NCBI GenBank assembly: GCA_964401385.1
Contig: CAYNYF010000045.1
Span: 1-35,446, forward strand
Direction: 5' to 3'
Length of the DNA: 35,446 nucleotides
Origin: CAYNYF01 sp964401385
Lineage (GTDB): Bacteria > Planctomycetota > Phycisphaerae > SM23-33
A program made the translations under genes and the position numbers. Positions 23,826 to 32,914 of the stretch are shown one piece after another. Under the pieces are notes generated by a model, which searched no databases, was not told where the DNA came from, and saw only the letters and a list, made by a program, of their open reading frames with translations. The stretch's first letter is position 1, and every line of letters starts with the position of its first letter.

Positions 23826-26672
23826 CTATCTGATGTGCGTGAACATCAGGACGGTCGGGCGGTCGCCGCGGCCGCGGCAATTGCCGCGGTCGATGACGGC
23901 CACGTACTTGCGGGTCGCCAGCGACTCGGTGTCGGAGGCGTTCCGCAGGTCCACGCGGATATACGCGATGAAGACGTCCGAGCGGACGGTGACGTGGTTG
24001 CTCAGCCAACTGTAATAGGTCAGATACTTGATCAGGTCATTGTTGATCTTGTCGGCATCCAGGACGCTCAGGCCGTCGTCCTGCGTGGTGTCGTCGGGCG
24101 CGCAGACGGTGTAGTTGTCGGGCTGGTGCGACTCGGTGTTGGGGGGCGGGGCGGGATACGTGTTGCGCGGCAGTTGGTAGCCCGCGTTGACGATGTCCGT
24201 TTGCATGCTCCCCAGCAGGATCGGGATGGCGACCTCTCCGGGGCTGGCGAAGCCCGGCCCGGATCGGAGGTTGGCGATGCCGACAGTCCCGTGACTTCGC
24301 GGGACTATGCTGTTCCCGAATTCGTCCTTGTCGGAGTAGTTCGCCCCGTCGTTGGAGGTGTTGTCCAGGAGGTCGCGATAGGCGATGATCTCCTTGACGA
24401 CCTTCGTGCGCACCCGGTCTGGCGGGTCATCCGGCAGGCCGTCCAGCCCGGGAAGGCAGTGCAGCGCCAACTCCGTGGCCGTGTTGATGTTGATCTGGCC
24501 GTAGACGACGTCCTCCCCGTCGTTGTCCGCGGTGCCATCCCCGTCGTTGTCCACCGTGTCCGACCGGGGCGACTGGACCATGAAGAAATCGGCATAGAAG
24601 CAGCCGACGGGTATGGCCGGAATGCGGGCGTCGCGGTACGGCCCGGCTGCGTCGTTGGGCGGGGGGAGGGGGTCGGGAATGTCACCGAACGGATTGTCGG
24701 CAGCGGTCGCCGGGCCCCACGCGTTCAGGCGGCAGTTGATCACCAGGTGCGCCGGCCCGGCCGACAGCCTCTCATCCAGGGCCTCCTGGACGTTGGGCCC
24801 GACGAAGAAGATCCGGTTCAGATCGCTGACGTTGACGAACTTGTCGTTCCGGACGTAAACCGGTGTCGGCTTCAGGGGCGGATCGGCGCCCTGGACCTTC
24901 ACGTCGGTGGGAGTCACGCCCGTATTGGCCTTGCCCAGGTTGCCTGCGACCGTGATGTCGTCGCGGATGTCCTTCTTGTAGAGGGCCAGGCTGTAGATCG
25001 CGTCGGGGAGGTTGTCGCAGCGGCGGATGCACTCCTTCTTGATCTCCCCGGCCAATTGCGGAATTTCGATTTGTCCACCTGTGAAGTAAGCGGGCGCCAT
25101 TCGCCCGACGACCACCATGTGCCCGTTGCTCGCCGGACGGAGGATGCGGACCTCCTGGGTGAGGTCCAGGTCAGAGACCTCTTGCGGGGTGCCATCCACC
25201 ACAATGTCCCCCGTGCGGTTGACCAGGACTAGCCGCCCGGACGTACCGGGAGTGCCGGGGTCATACGCCGGCATGGTGTTGACCGGAAAGTCAACGGTTG
25301 TGCCGCCTACCTTGATCTTCCAGCCTTCGGTGTTGATCTGCTGGACGTAGGGGTTGAACAGCTCGATGGCGTAGTTGAACTCGTACAGGGGTGCAGGCGG
25401 GCCGGGGTTCGTCATCTTGATGCGGTAGGCGGCCTCGGTGATGAACGGCTGGCGCTCGATGCCGTAGACCTTGGCCCCGGGCAGCCTGGCTGCGCCCATC
25501 TCCGCGTCGCTCGGGACGAAGGGGGCCTGTTCCTCATTGCGGAAGCTGATGACGTTCGCCGCCAGCTGCGCGGCCGTGGCCCGCCGGCGGACGTCGTCGG
25601 TGCTCAGATTGGGCAGGTCCGCCGGGATCATATCGTAGAAGGCGTCGAACAACTCCCCGAAGGAGGCTTCGTTCAGGTCGGCTCTGTACCCGGCGGTATC
25701 CCCGGGGCGGGGAACCATGATCCGCGCGGCCGAGTGGGTGGTCAGGAACGGCCTGGCCGCAAAGTACGCATTATCCAGACCCAGGTCCTTCCACACCTTC
25801 CACAGCCGGCCGGAGGCGGCGGAGGGAATGTAGCCGTACCAGGACAGCCCCAGCATGTCGCTGACGTCAAACGGGAGGTAATGGCGCGCGTCCGCGTCCG
25901 GGCCCATGTTCAGCGGGCGGAGGACGTAGTTTTCCCAGTAGACTTCGATGGGATCTACGTTGTTGGGGTAAGTGGAGTCAGGATCGTACGCCCGCACTTT
26001 GTGGATGTCCTGCCGGATCGTCCCGGCGACCAGCCTTTCCAGGGACACGTCCGTGATGGGCATCACCTTGCCGGCCTCTGCCGCGGCGGGAAGGTTATGG
26101 ATGTTGGCGTTGAGGAAGGCATTGGCGTCGACGACGCGCACGGCCACGCGGAAGACGCGCCCCAGCCGGTCCCTGAGCCCTGAGTTGAAGGGGATGGCGT
26201 CGCCGAAGAACCATCTGCCCGAGCCCGGGGGGAACTCGTAGGCCAGCCCGTCGGTGTCCACCAGGAAGAGAGCATCCACCGGCACCTTCGCAGCCGACAG
26301 ACTGCCCGGCATGTTGCTCAGGTGCCGCCATTGGCCCCCGGCGTCGGGTTGCGCGCTGGCCAGCCACTTGTCCACGTTTTCGTGGGGATAGTCGATGGTC
26401 TTCTCGGGGGTGTCGTCGGGGATTTGGGGCAGGCCGTAGATTACGCCGCCGCCGTCAATGTAGAGGTCCGCGACCAGGGCGGAGCGGATCTCGTCCAGCA
26501 CGCTGGTGGCGACGTTCTTGATCGAAGCGGCCGTGGCCAGCGACTGCGACTCCTTCCGGTCCAGGTGCGTGATGACGAAGAAGGTGGTCCCCAGCAGCGC
26601 CATCATCACCAGCAGCCCCACGGCCATGAGGATGGCGGATCCGCGTTTGTGATGTCGCGCCTTGCTACTCAT
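23826..26672 (-). CDS. Very large GspK-like minor pseudopilin
   Basis: A 948-residue protein, about three times the usual GspK (roughly 300-330). The N-terminus KRG-SAILMAVGLLVMMALL is a class-III prepilin-type leader and helix; cleavage after Gly11 gives Ser+1 and no Glu at +5, the GspK hallmark. Near the C-terminus (728-733) is GQININTA, the helix-hairpin-type motif of GspK/PilX proteins. Residues 705-721 contain DNDGDGTADNDGED, an EF-hand or thrombospondin-type calcium loop. The middle 600 residues are unrecognised, acidic and extracellular by prediction. It is the last gene of the operon, 18 bases after the GspJ-like gene. Confidence 0.75.
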   Translation of the reverse strand: MSSKARHHKRGSAILMAVGLLVMMALLGTTFFVITHLDRKESQSLATAASIKNVATSVLDEIRSALVADLYIDGGGVIYGLPQIPDDTPEKTIDYPHENVDKWLASAQPDAGGQWRHLSNMPGSLSAAKVPVDALFLVDTDGLAYEFPPGSGRWFFGDAIPFNSGLRDRLGRVFRVAVRVVDANAFLNANIHNLPAAAEAGKVMPITDVSLERLVAGTIRQDIHKVRAYDPDSTYPNNVDPIEVYWENYVLRPLNMGPDADARHYLPFDVSDMLGLSWYGYIPSAASGRLWKVWKDLGLDNAYFAARPFLTTHSAARIMVPRPGDTAGYRADLNEASFGELFDAFYDMIPADLPNLSTDDVRRRATAAQLAANVISFRNEEQAPFVPSDAEMGAARLPGAKVYGIERQPFITEAAYRIKMTNPGPPAPLYEFNYAIELFNPYVQQINTEGWKIKVGGTTVDFPVNTMPAYDPGTPGTSGRLVLVNRTGDIVVDGTPQEVSDLDLTQEVRILRPASNGHMVVVGRMAPAYFTGGQIEIPQLAGEIKKECIRRCDNLPDAIYSLALYKKDIRDDITVAGNLGKANTGVTPTDVKVQGADPPLKPTPVYVRNDKFVNVSDLNRIFFVGPNVQEALDERLSAGPAHLVINCRLNAWGPATAADNPFGDIPDPLPPPNDAAGPYRDARIPAIPVGCFYADFFMVQSPRSDTVDNDGDGTADNDGEDVVYGQININTATELALHCLPGLDGLPDDPPDRVRTKVVKEIIAYRDLLDNTSNDGANYSDKDEFGNSIVPRSHGTVGIANLRSGPGFASPGEVAIPILLGSMQTDIVNAGYQLPRNTYPAPPPNTESHQPDNYTVCAPDDTTQDDGLSVLDADKINNDLIKYLTYYSWLSNHVTVRSDVFIAYIRVDLRNASDTESLATRKYVAVIDRGNCRGRGDRPTVLMFTHIR

Positions 26673-26690
26673 CTCACACCTCGCCCGCGG

Positions 26691-27836
26691 CTACCGCGGC
26701 AGGTCGACGATGATCTCGTACAGCCTGGGCGGGTCGCCCAACTCCATGCGAAACCGAATCGCCTTCGGCCAATTATCCTTCTTCCGATACGTCCACAGGG
26801 CCCCGTACAGGGGGTCCTGGTCGTCGGGTTGGTTCGCGTCGCTTCTGTCCCAACTCACGTTCATGTTGTACTCGGGCAAGTTCTCGCCCGCGAGAGGCGG
26901 GACGTCCTGGATGATTGCGGCCCGCTTCGTCCACTCGGGCGCGCCGGCGCCGGGCTCGCCGCTGGGCGAGTGGCTGTCCATGCCGTACCACATCAGTTCG
27001 TCCCGGCCGTTCCGCGCGCCGTCGGTCCACTGGATCGAGAAGCTCCTGACGTCGCCAATCAGGTGCGGCCAAACGTCGCCGGCGTCTTGCAGCGTTCGCA
27101 CTGGCAGCCGCATCTCCGGCGCCCGCAGAGGCCGATCGTCCGGCCACGGGCCGCCGTTGGATTGCAGGAGTTCGGGCAGGTAGCACAGCCAGAAGTCGTT
27201 GATGACCTTGCGGGGGCTATAAAACGGCGGGTCGTATTGCAGCACGCCCACGTCCAGGAACATCTTGAACCACCGCTGCCGGTAGGAAGAAAGCGAGAGC
27301 TGCTGGGTATCGACGGGGTGCGGCAGATTGATGTCCGGGTTGAGGATGATGGCGCGGCGACACAACACCGGGGGGCCGATGAAGTCGTCATTGGTGTCGC
27401 CGGGCGTGCCGTTGTCGTACCAGACGGTGCCGAAGCCGTAGTCGATCTGGGCTGCATCTCCGATCACCTGCCCGGTCGTGTTCCGGAAGGTGCCGACTGC
27501 AGTGAAGGCCAGGAACGGCACCTTGGCGATCACGTCGTTGCCGCTCTGGGGGTCGCGGAATGTGGCCTCCCGGGTGCCGATGACCAGGAAGCCGTCCTTG
27601 GTGATGCCGGCGAGGTCCGCGCGGATGCGGTCGGCCACGACCCGGGCGTCGGCGTTGGCCTCGATCACGTCCTCGGCAAGCCGCACCGACCGGCGGGCCT
27701 GGACCACCAGCATGTTGGCCATCACGATCATGATGACCAGCACGGCCATGGAGACCAGCAGCTCCACGATCGTCATGCCCGCCGCGCCCGGCCGGGCGCC
27801 CCGCCGGCTTCCATCTTGTCCTGCTCGCTTCGTCAT
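26691..27836 (-). CDS. GspJ/PilW-like minor pseudopilin
   Basis: A 381-residue prepilin-like protein, longer than canonical GspJ (about 190-220). The leader ends at Gly20 and the mature protein begins MTIVELLVSMAVLVIMIVMANML with Glu at +5, the type IV pilin hydrophobic helix; Met rather than Phe occupies +1. The following segment (RSVRLAEDVIEANADARVVADRIRADL) fits the amphipathic helix of GspJ. The remainder is a beta-rich globular region with family-unlike insertions. Its place after a GspI-like and before a GspK-like gene matches T2SS order. PilW is the alternative name; the operon favours GspJ. Confidence 0.7.
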   Translation of the reverse strand: MTKRAGQDGSRRGARPGAAGMTIVELLVSMAVLVIMIVMANMLVVQARRSVRLAEDVIEANADARVVADRIRADLAGITKDGFLVIGTREATFRDPQSGNDVIAKVPFLAFTAVGTFRNTTGQVIGDAAQIDYGFGTVWYDNGTPGDTNDDFIGPPVLCRRAIILNPDINLPHPVDTQQLSLSSYRQRWFKMFLDVGVLQYDPPFYSPRKVINDFWLCYLPELLQSNGGPWPDDRPLRAPEMRLPVRTLQDAGDVWPHLIGDVRSFSIQWTDGARNGRDELMWYGMDSHSPSGEPGAGAPEWTKRAAIIQDVPPLAGENLPEYNMNVSWDRSDANQPDDQDPLYGALWTYRKKDNWPKAIRFRMELGDPPRLYEIIVDLPR

Positions 27837-27884
27837 GGCTTCACAAATCCAATAGGCCCTCGCCCGAGGCCGCCTCCGCGGACG

Positions 27885-28691
27885 TCACGGGTTCAGGCTC
27901 GTCCGCACCAGGTAGCAGCCAATGGCCGGCGACCGGTCGCCTTTGCTATAGTCCAGCGTCAGGGCCTGCCCGTCGCCGAGGCTGGGCTCCAGCTCGCCCG
28001 AGGAGTCGACGACGTAGGCCACCTGGCCGTTGCCGTCGATTACCGGGGCGCCGACGTCGAAGTCGCCGACGACCGCCCCGCTCTTGATCTCCACGCTGGC
28101 GAATACGATCTCGTGCTCCGACTCCGGCCCGGGGCGGTCGGTCCCGCTGAACTTGCGGTAGGGCACGATTACGATCTCGTAAAAGTTCGGGAGGGTCTCG
28201 TGCAGACGCGCCGCTACCAGCCAGCCGTAGTTGGAGGAAGGATAATACTGGCCGCTGCCAGGGTCCGGAAGCTCTTTCCAGTCTTCCTCCCCGTTGTACC
28301 ACCTCGAGCCCAGTTCCAGGTCGAATCCGTTGGCGGCGTCCTCCTGCAGCTTGGAGAGGGGAATCGGATACGCCCGATCAGCCAGGGATATGCTTGAGGA
28401 AACGTCCGTGAACCCCCCTCCCGGCAGGAGGCCCAGGTCCGCCAGGTGCTTCTGTTGCAGGCGCGTGCGGCAGATGGCGATGGCGTTCTCGGAGATGATC
28501 GTCCCCATGGTGTCGCTGACGGACTCCTTGTTTTCGATCATGGCCGATGGCAGCAGCGTGCCGATCATCATGGCCCCGACGGCCATGATGCCCAAAGCGA
28601 CCATCAGCTCGATCAACGAATAGCCCGCGGCGGGCAGCCGCCCGGGCCGGGCGGCCCCGGACGCGACGATTTGTGTGGCTGAGCCGTTCAT
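27885..28691 (-). CDS. GspI/PilV-like minor pseudopilin
   Basis: A 268-residue prepilin with cleavage predicted after Gly23 (PAAG|YSLIELMVALGIMAVGAMM) and Glu at +5. The mature N-terminus SLIELMVALGIMA is typical of GspI and PilV; the C-terminal region is much longer than canonical GspI (about 120 residues) and shows a polar, beta-rich domain. The ATG at 28691 follows the GspH-like stop by 5 bases, with GAGTGAGAG upstream, and is preferred to 28739, which would overlap deeply. It should assemble at the tip complex of the pseudopilus with J and K. A 48-base gap follows. Confidence 0.7.
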   Translation of the reverse strand: MNGSATQIVASGAARPGRLPAAGYSLIELMVALGIMAVGAMMIGTLLPSAMIENKESVSDTMGTIISENAIAICRTRLQQKHLADLGLLPGGGFTDVSSSISLADRAYPIPLSKLQEDAANGFDLELGSRWYNGEEDWKELPDPGSGQYYPSSNYGWLVAARLHETLPNFYEIVIVPYRKFSGTDRPGPESEHEIVFASVEIKSGAVVGDFDVGAPVIDGNGQVAYVVDSSGELEPSLGDGQALTLDYSKGDRSPAIGCYLVRTSLNP

Positions 28692-28696
28692 GACTC

Positions 28697-29518
28697 TCAC
28701 TCGCTCGGCAGCAGCTTTCCGGTGTAGGGGTTGATGCAAAGGATCTTTCCTTCATTTTGCAGGTAGTACGCCCGGGAGCCTTCCTGGGCGTAGGTTCCAT
28801 CGTTGAGACTCCTCAGGGCCCTGTATTCGAACGCGACGACCACCCGGACGCCTTCCTCGCTTACGTCCACCCCGTCCGACCGCCACATGCCGGCCTCGCC
28901 GTGGTCGTTGGAGAACAGCCCGCAAGTAATGTCAATGTCCGGCGGTGCCGGGACCACCTCGCCGGTGTTGGGGTCGAGGTTGGGGACCAACTGGCAGATG
29001 GACCCATCCGGGGCGAAGATGATGTTGAAGGTGGTGAAGTTGATGAGGTCCTCGTCCTTGATCGGGATGAAGTCGTTGTCGCCGCCGATGAAGGCGCCCG
29101 AGGCCTCTCCCAGGGCAAAGCCGGCCAGCAGCGCCCGGGGCGCGTAGCCCGCAAGGGGAACGAACTGATACCTGACGACCTTGCCCGTATCGTCGGTGAC
29201 CGGCTCGCACACCATCACCGCGCCGTAGCTCTTCCCGTCGGGGCGGGAACTCCAGGTTCCGGGCGGGCCCTCCACCCATTCCGGTCCCATCTGGAAATGG
29301 ACGAGGACGTAGGTCTGGCGTTGGACGGCCAGCCCGCGGGCGGTGCCCAGCAGGGCGCTAAAGACGGCTTCTCCCCGCTCGCTGACCCCGGCGGTGAGCA
29401 ACTGCATAATTGCCGGTAGAGTCATTCCCAAGACCAGCGAGATGATGCTGATCACCACCAGAAGCTCAACCAGCGTGAAGCCCCGCCAATGAACCGGATT
29501 TTTCGATCGCGCTGTCAT
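28697..29518 (-). CDS. GspH/FimT-like pseudopilin
   Basis: A 273-residue prepilin with leader MTARSKNPVHWRG and mature start FTLVELLVVISIISLVLGM, Glu at +5. The following VFSALLGTARGLAVQRQTYVLVHFQ matches the GspH/FimT segment in which an ARxxAxxxx helix precedes the first strand of the globular domain. It is longer than most GspH proteins (about 170-200). A cysteine pair (Cys at about 210 and the late CINPYTG) could form a disulfide. Begins 4 bases after the first GspG-like stop; the GspI-like gene follows 5 bases after its own stop. Confidence 0.72.
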   Translation of the reverse strand: MTARSKNPVHWRGFTLVELLVVISIISLVLGMTLPAIMQLLTAGVSERGEAVFSALLGTARGLAVQRQTYVLVHFQMGPEWVEGPPGTWSSRPDGKSYGAVMVCEPVTDDTGKVVRYQFVPLAGYAPRALLAGFALGEASGAFIGGDNDFIPIKDEDLINFTTFNIIFAPDGSICQLVPNLDPNTGEVVPAPPDIDITCGLFSNDHGEAGMWRSDGVDVSEEGVRVVVAFEYRALRSLNDGTYAQEGSRAYYLQNEGKILCINPYTGKLLPSE

Positions 29519-29521
29519 GGC

Positions 29522-30070
29522 TCACCGCTTGTCGGAGCGAATGTTGTCCTCCGCCGTGCCGAAGTCGCCATCGGCCCCGGCCGACGTCAGCAGGGGCATC
29601 TTGCCGGCGACGGCGTCGTCCTCGTAGTCCATGAACTTGCCGAAGCCGTCGGCGAAGACCATGTTGGAGCAGGTGGTGCCGGCCATCACCGTGATGCGGA
29701 CGTCGGGGGCGAGCTGCTCCAGCCTCGCCTGGGCCCGCCGGAACCCGACCTCGTTCAACTGGTCGTACAGGCTGACGATGTGCTGGTATGCCTCCCAGTT
29801 CCTGTCCGACCACGGGCAGTCCCCCGGCTTCTGGTCGGTGAAGGCGTCCTCGGCCGGATAGTCCCCGGCCTGTTCGTAATAGACGTCGATCGCACCGCGG
29901 ATCACGTCCATGCTGGCCCTGGTCCGCTCCCTGGCGGCCTGGCGGCCGACGGAGGTGGACACGCCGACGACAATCGCCACCAGGATGGCGATAATGAAGA
30001 TCACCACCAGCAACTCCACCAGCGTGAAGGCTCTCGCGTTGGGCGCTCGGCATTTCATCTCGTCGCTCAC
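29522..30070 (-). CDS. GspG-like major pseudopilin, copy proximal to GspH
   Basis: A 182-residue prepilin and the most GspG-like of three consecutive paralogues. Cleavage is predicted after Ala14 (NARA|FTLVELLVVIFIIAILVAI), Ala being acceptable though Gly is usual. The motif YYEQAGDYP (64-72) is the GspG helix-to-loop signature, and the C-terminus TSAGADGDFGTAEDNI resembles the calcium-binding end of GspG. The GTG start overlaps the upstream paralogue by 4 bases (GTGA); an ATG at 30058 is possible but would leave a very short leader. As GspG it would form the shaft of the pseudopilus. Confidence 0.78.
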   Translation of the reverse strand: MSDEMKCRAPNARAFTLVELLVVIFIIAILVAIVVGVSTSVGRQAARERTRASMDVIRGAIDVYYEQAGDYPAEDAFTDQKPGDCPWSDRNWEAYQHIVSLYDQLNEVGFRRAQARLEQLAPDVRITVMAGTTCSNMVFADGFGKFMDYEDDAVAGKMPLLTSAGADGDFGTAEDNIRSDKR

Positions 30071-30702
30071 CGTCTCAGGAAGTTAGTGATATCGTCGGTA
30101 ACCACGTCGTCGGCCGAATCCTCAGGGTCGCCGTCCTGATCCTCTCCCAGCTTGGGGTCGCGGAACACCGCGTCCGGCCCGGCGCTCATCAGCAAAAAGT
30201 CCGTGCGGTAATACCGCAATGCTCCGTCGTAGAACTTGGCATATACATCCACGTTGCCCGGGCCGTTGAGCGTCAGGTTGTCGCCGCTGTGATACTGCTT
30301 CGCTCCGTTGTCGAAGCGGTAGTACAGGATGGGGTGTCCGAACTGGTCGGCGAAGCAATCGCCCTGCGAGGTCCTCTTGACGGCGTCGCAGCCGTATTGC
30401 TTGACGTCGACCAATTGCCCCAGCAACTGCTGCCCGCCGCCGGCGCCGCCGGCGCTGACGGGGTACCGGCTGTCGTTGTCGTCGTAATAAAGCTGGCAGC
30501 CGGTGGAGAGGATCGCGATGTCGGCACGGGTCCGCTTGATCATCACCTCCACCCGGATGCGCGCCACCGTCGGCAGGAGCATCCCCACCAGCAGCACGAT
30601 GATGCTGATCACCATCAGCATCTCGATCAGGGTGAAGCCGATCCGTCCCCGCCGGCATCCCGGTTCGGCCGAATCGCCCGTATTGTGGGAAAGCAATCGC
30701 AT
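30067..30702 (-). CDS. GspG-like pseudopilin, middle paralogue
   Basis: A 211-residue prepilin with cleavage after Gly22 (GRIG|FTLIEMLMVISIIVLLVGMLLP). YYDDNDSRYP (72-81) carries the GspG YYxxxxxxYP motif. The segment LMSAGPDAVFRDP is followed by an acid-rich tail (GEDQDGDPEDSADDVVTDDI) that resembles the GspG calcium site but is expanded. The ATG at 30702 is preceded by GAGGG at suitable spacing, and starts 2 bases after the upstream stop. Its divergence from its two neighbours suggests specialised roles, not recent duplication. Confidence 0.75.
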   Translation of the reverse strand: MRLLSHNTGDSAEPGCRRGRIGFTLIEMLMVISIIVLLVGMLLPTVARIRVEVMIKRTRADIAILSTGCQLYYDDNDSRYPVSAGGAGGGQQLLGQLVDVKQYGCDAVKRTSQGDCFADQFGHPILYYRFDNGAKQYHSGDNLTLNGPGNVDVYAKFYDGALRYYRTDFLLMSAGPDAVFRDPKLGEDQDGDPEDSADDVVTDDITNFLRR

Positions 30703-30703
30703 G

Positions 30704-31540
30704 CTATTGCCCTCGCGGCGGGAAGCAGAGGTCGTCGGGGGTGAAGTACAGCCGGTCCATGCCGGCCGCAATGATCAGAAACTTGCCTTCGTTCCTGACA
30801 TTCTGCGTGCCGGGGACCAGCACGAATCGAGGATAGAAGCCTACCTCCAGATTAGCAGCAGGAGGCTCTCCCTGGCGCATGACCGTCCTGTACCCGGACA
30901 ACTTGAAGGTATCGTCGTCCGGGTGATACTCGTCCTTGTAGCGCTCGTACAGTTTGGGCGTATCGACGTATACCGAGTTGTCGTCGTACTTGTACTGGTC
31001 CCTGTAGTGGTCGTTGGCGACGCCCAGGCGGGCGGGAAAATACAGGATCGCCATCGGCCGGCTGGTGCGGTCGGAAATGCCCCGGGCAATGCCGGGGATG
31101 CTGCCCGCGCCGGTGCCCCTGTCGGTCGGAAAGCTCGGAATATCCTCCTCGCTGCTTTCCAGGGAGGCATACTTGCTGGAACCAAAGGCCGCGAGGTTCT
31201 CGTCATAGAAGAACGCAAACGCCAAACACAGGCTGCCCGTAAAGTGAGTTGCATGGTGCGGGTCGGTTCCGTCCAGATGCTGCGGATACTGCTGCCCCGG
31301 GTAGTATTGTTCCTTGCCGTCCTGGTTGTAGTACATGTAGCAGGCCGTGCCCAGCTCGGTGACGCGTGCCTGGGCCCGGGCGTTTTCGGCCTTTCGCACC
31401 GCCATCGCCACCACCGGCACCAGTATGCCCACCAACAGGCTGATGACGGCGATGACCACCAGCAGCTCGATCAGCGTAAAGCCCGCGCCCGGCCGGGGCC
31501 CGCGGCAGCCCCCACGACTTTTTCCGGCGTATTCTCGCAT
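30704..31540 (-). CDS. GspG-like pseudopilin, first and longest paralogue
   Basis: A 278-residue prepilin. Cleavage after Gly20 (GPRPGAG|FTLIELLVVIAVISLLVGIL) and Glu at +5. YYNQDGKEQYYP (70-81) fits the GspG tyrosine motif with a longer spacer. A globular region of about 190 residues follows, much longer than in GspG and closer in size to the planctomycete-type H-X9-DG prepilins, although the typical C-terminal HxxxxxxxxxDG motif is not visible. Near the end GMDRLYFTPDDLCF stands in place of the GspG calcium motif. GAAAGGTGG precedes the ATG. Confidence 0.72.
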   Translation of the reverse strand: MREYAGKSRGGCRGPRPGAGFTLIELLVVIAVISLLVGILVPVVAMAVRKAENARAQARVTELGTACYMYYNQDGKEQYYPGQQYPQHLDGTDPHHATHFTGSLCLAFAFFYDENLAAFGSSKYASLESSEEDIPSFPTDRGTGAGSIPGIARGISDRTSRPMAILYFPARLGVANDHYRDQYKYDDNSVYVDTPKLYERYKDEYHPDDDTFKLSGYRTVMRQGEPPAANLEVGFYPRFVLVPGTQNVRNEGKFLIIAAGMDRLYFTPDDLCFPPRGQ

Positions 31541-31570
31541 AGCCTCGAACCACCTTTCCCAACCGGATTG

Positions 31571-32824
31571 CTACTTCTGCATCTCGGCGAGCATGGTCGG
31601 AAGCGGGATGAAGATGGCGACGACGATAAACCCGATAATCAGGCCCAGCGTGACGATCATCACCGGCTCCATCAGGCTGACCATGCCCGCCACCATCGTC
31701 TCGACCTCCTCGTCGTAGGTGTCGGCGATCTTGTACAGCATTTTGTCCAGGTCGCCGGTCTCCTCGCCCACGTCGATCATGTTGACGACCATGGGTTCGA
31801 CGATCTTGGCCTGCCGCAGCGGGGAGGCGAAGTCCTCGCCCTCCCGGATGGCGTCGTGGACTCTCCCCAGCGTCCGCCCGAAGACCTCGTTTCCGGCCGT
31901 CTCGCGGGTGATGTTGATCGCCTCCAGGATGGGCACGCCGGCCGAAAGCAGCGTCCCCAGCGTCCGAGTGAAGCGGGCCACCGCCGTCTTGCCGAGAATC
32001 TTGCCGACGACGGGAATCTTCAGCTTCACCGAGTCGATGAAGTACCGCCCGGCGTCCGATTGCCGCAGCAGCTTGAGCACCATGTACAACGCCAGCGGCA
32101 TTCCCAGGATGACCGCCCAGCCGTACTGCTCGCCCACCCAACTGGAAACCTTCATCAGCATCTCGGTGATCGGCGGCAGCCCGCGCTTGAACTCCCGGGC
32201 GTAGACGTCCTTGAACCGGGGGATGATGTACTTCATGATCAGAATGACGATCACCGTGGCGAAGGTAATCACGGCCGCCGGGTAGATCATCGCGCTGAGG
32301 ACCTTTCGCTTCAGCCGCTGGGCCGCTTCCATGAAGTCCGCCAGCCGCTGCAGCACCACGTCCAGCACGCCGCCGGCCTCCCCCGCCGCCACCATGCTGG
32401 TGTAGAGCTTGTCGAAGGCCTTGGGGTGCTTGGCCATCGCCTCGGACAGGGTGGCCCCGCCTTCCACGTCGTCGGCCACCACGCGAATGCCCACGCGCAG
32501 CGTGCCCGGCTTCTGCTGCTGCTCCAGAACCCTCAGGCTGCGAAGAATCGGCAGTCCCGCGTCCTGCAGCGTCGAAAGCTGCCGCGTGAACTGCGTCAGA
32601 AGCTTCCGCGAGACCGATCCGACCCTCCTGTGCCGGGTCGGCGCCCCGACCCGGGTCGGCACCCCGGTCGGCGCCTTCCGCGGGGCCCGCCGCTCCTTGA
32701 TTTTCGTGGGAAAGTGGCCCATCCCGCGGATCTTGGAGATGGCGTCCTCGGAACTGTTGGCCTCGACGTCTCCCTTGACGGCCTGACCAACGCTGTTCAT
32801 CGCCTCATACTGAAACGTTGGCAT
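31571..32824 (-). CDS. GspF/PilC inner-membrane platform protein
   Basis: A 417-residue protein with the usual two T2SSF domains. N-terminal MPTFQYEAMNSVGQAVKGDVEAN is the standard opening. Domain 1 (about 70-200) has FTRQLSTLQDAGLPILRSLRVL, then LYTSMVAAGEAGGVLD; domain 2 (about 275-400) has FTRTLGTLLSAGVPILEAINIT, then VVNMIDVGEETGDLDKML. Three membrane helices lie near 165-190, 220-245 and 380-410. It would connect the GspE-type ATPase to pilin insertion. A Pro/Thr/Arg linker (50-70) is encoded by short direct DNA repeats. The 30-base and 90-base gaps on either side hold no further gene. Confidence 0.92.
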   Translation of the reverse strand: MPTFQYEAMNSVGQAVKGDVEANSSEDAISKIRGMGHFPTKIKERRAPRKAPTGVPTRVGAPTRHRRVGSVSRKLLTQFTRQLSTLQDAGLPILRSLRVLEQQQKPGTLRVGIRVVADDVEGGATLSEAMAKHPKAFDKLYTSMVAAGEAGGVLDVVLQRLADFMEAAQRLKRKVLSAMIYPAAVITFATVIVILIMKYIIPRFKDVYAREFKRGLPPITEMLMKVSSWVGEQYGWAVILGMPLALYMVLKLLRQSDAGRYFIDSVKLKIPVVGKILGKTAVARFTRTLGTLLSAGVPILEAINITRETAGNEVFGRTLGRVHDAIREGEDFASPLRQAKIVEPMVVNMIDVGEETGDLDKMLYKIADTYDEEVETMVAGMVSLMEPVMIVTLGLIIGFIVVAIFIPLPTMLAEMQK

Positions 32825-32914
32825 CTCTTGCTGCTCCTTGTCTGGGTTTCCGGCGGGTCGGGCGGGTCGGACTTCATCCCGCCGTCCCGTCGAAAACTCC
32901 GGGATGGACGACGG

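Noticed and set aside
26322..28397. A 691-codon open frame on the plus strand opposite the GspJ and GspI genes
   Set aside because: It is an antisense shadow with no hydrophobic or motif structure; the minus-strand genes have full prepilin signatures.
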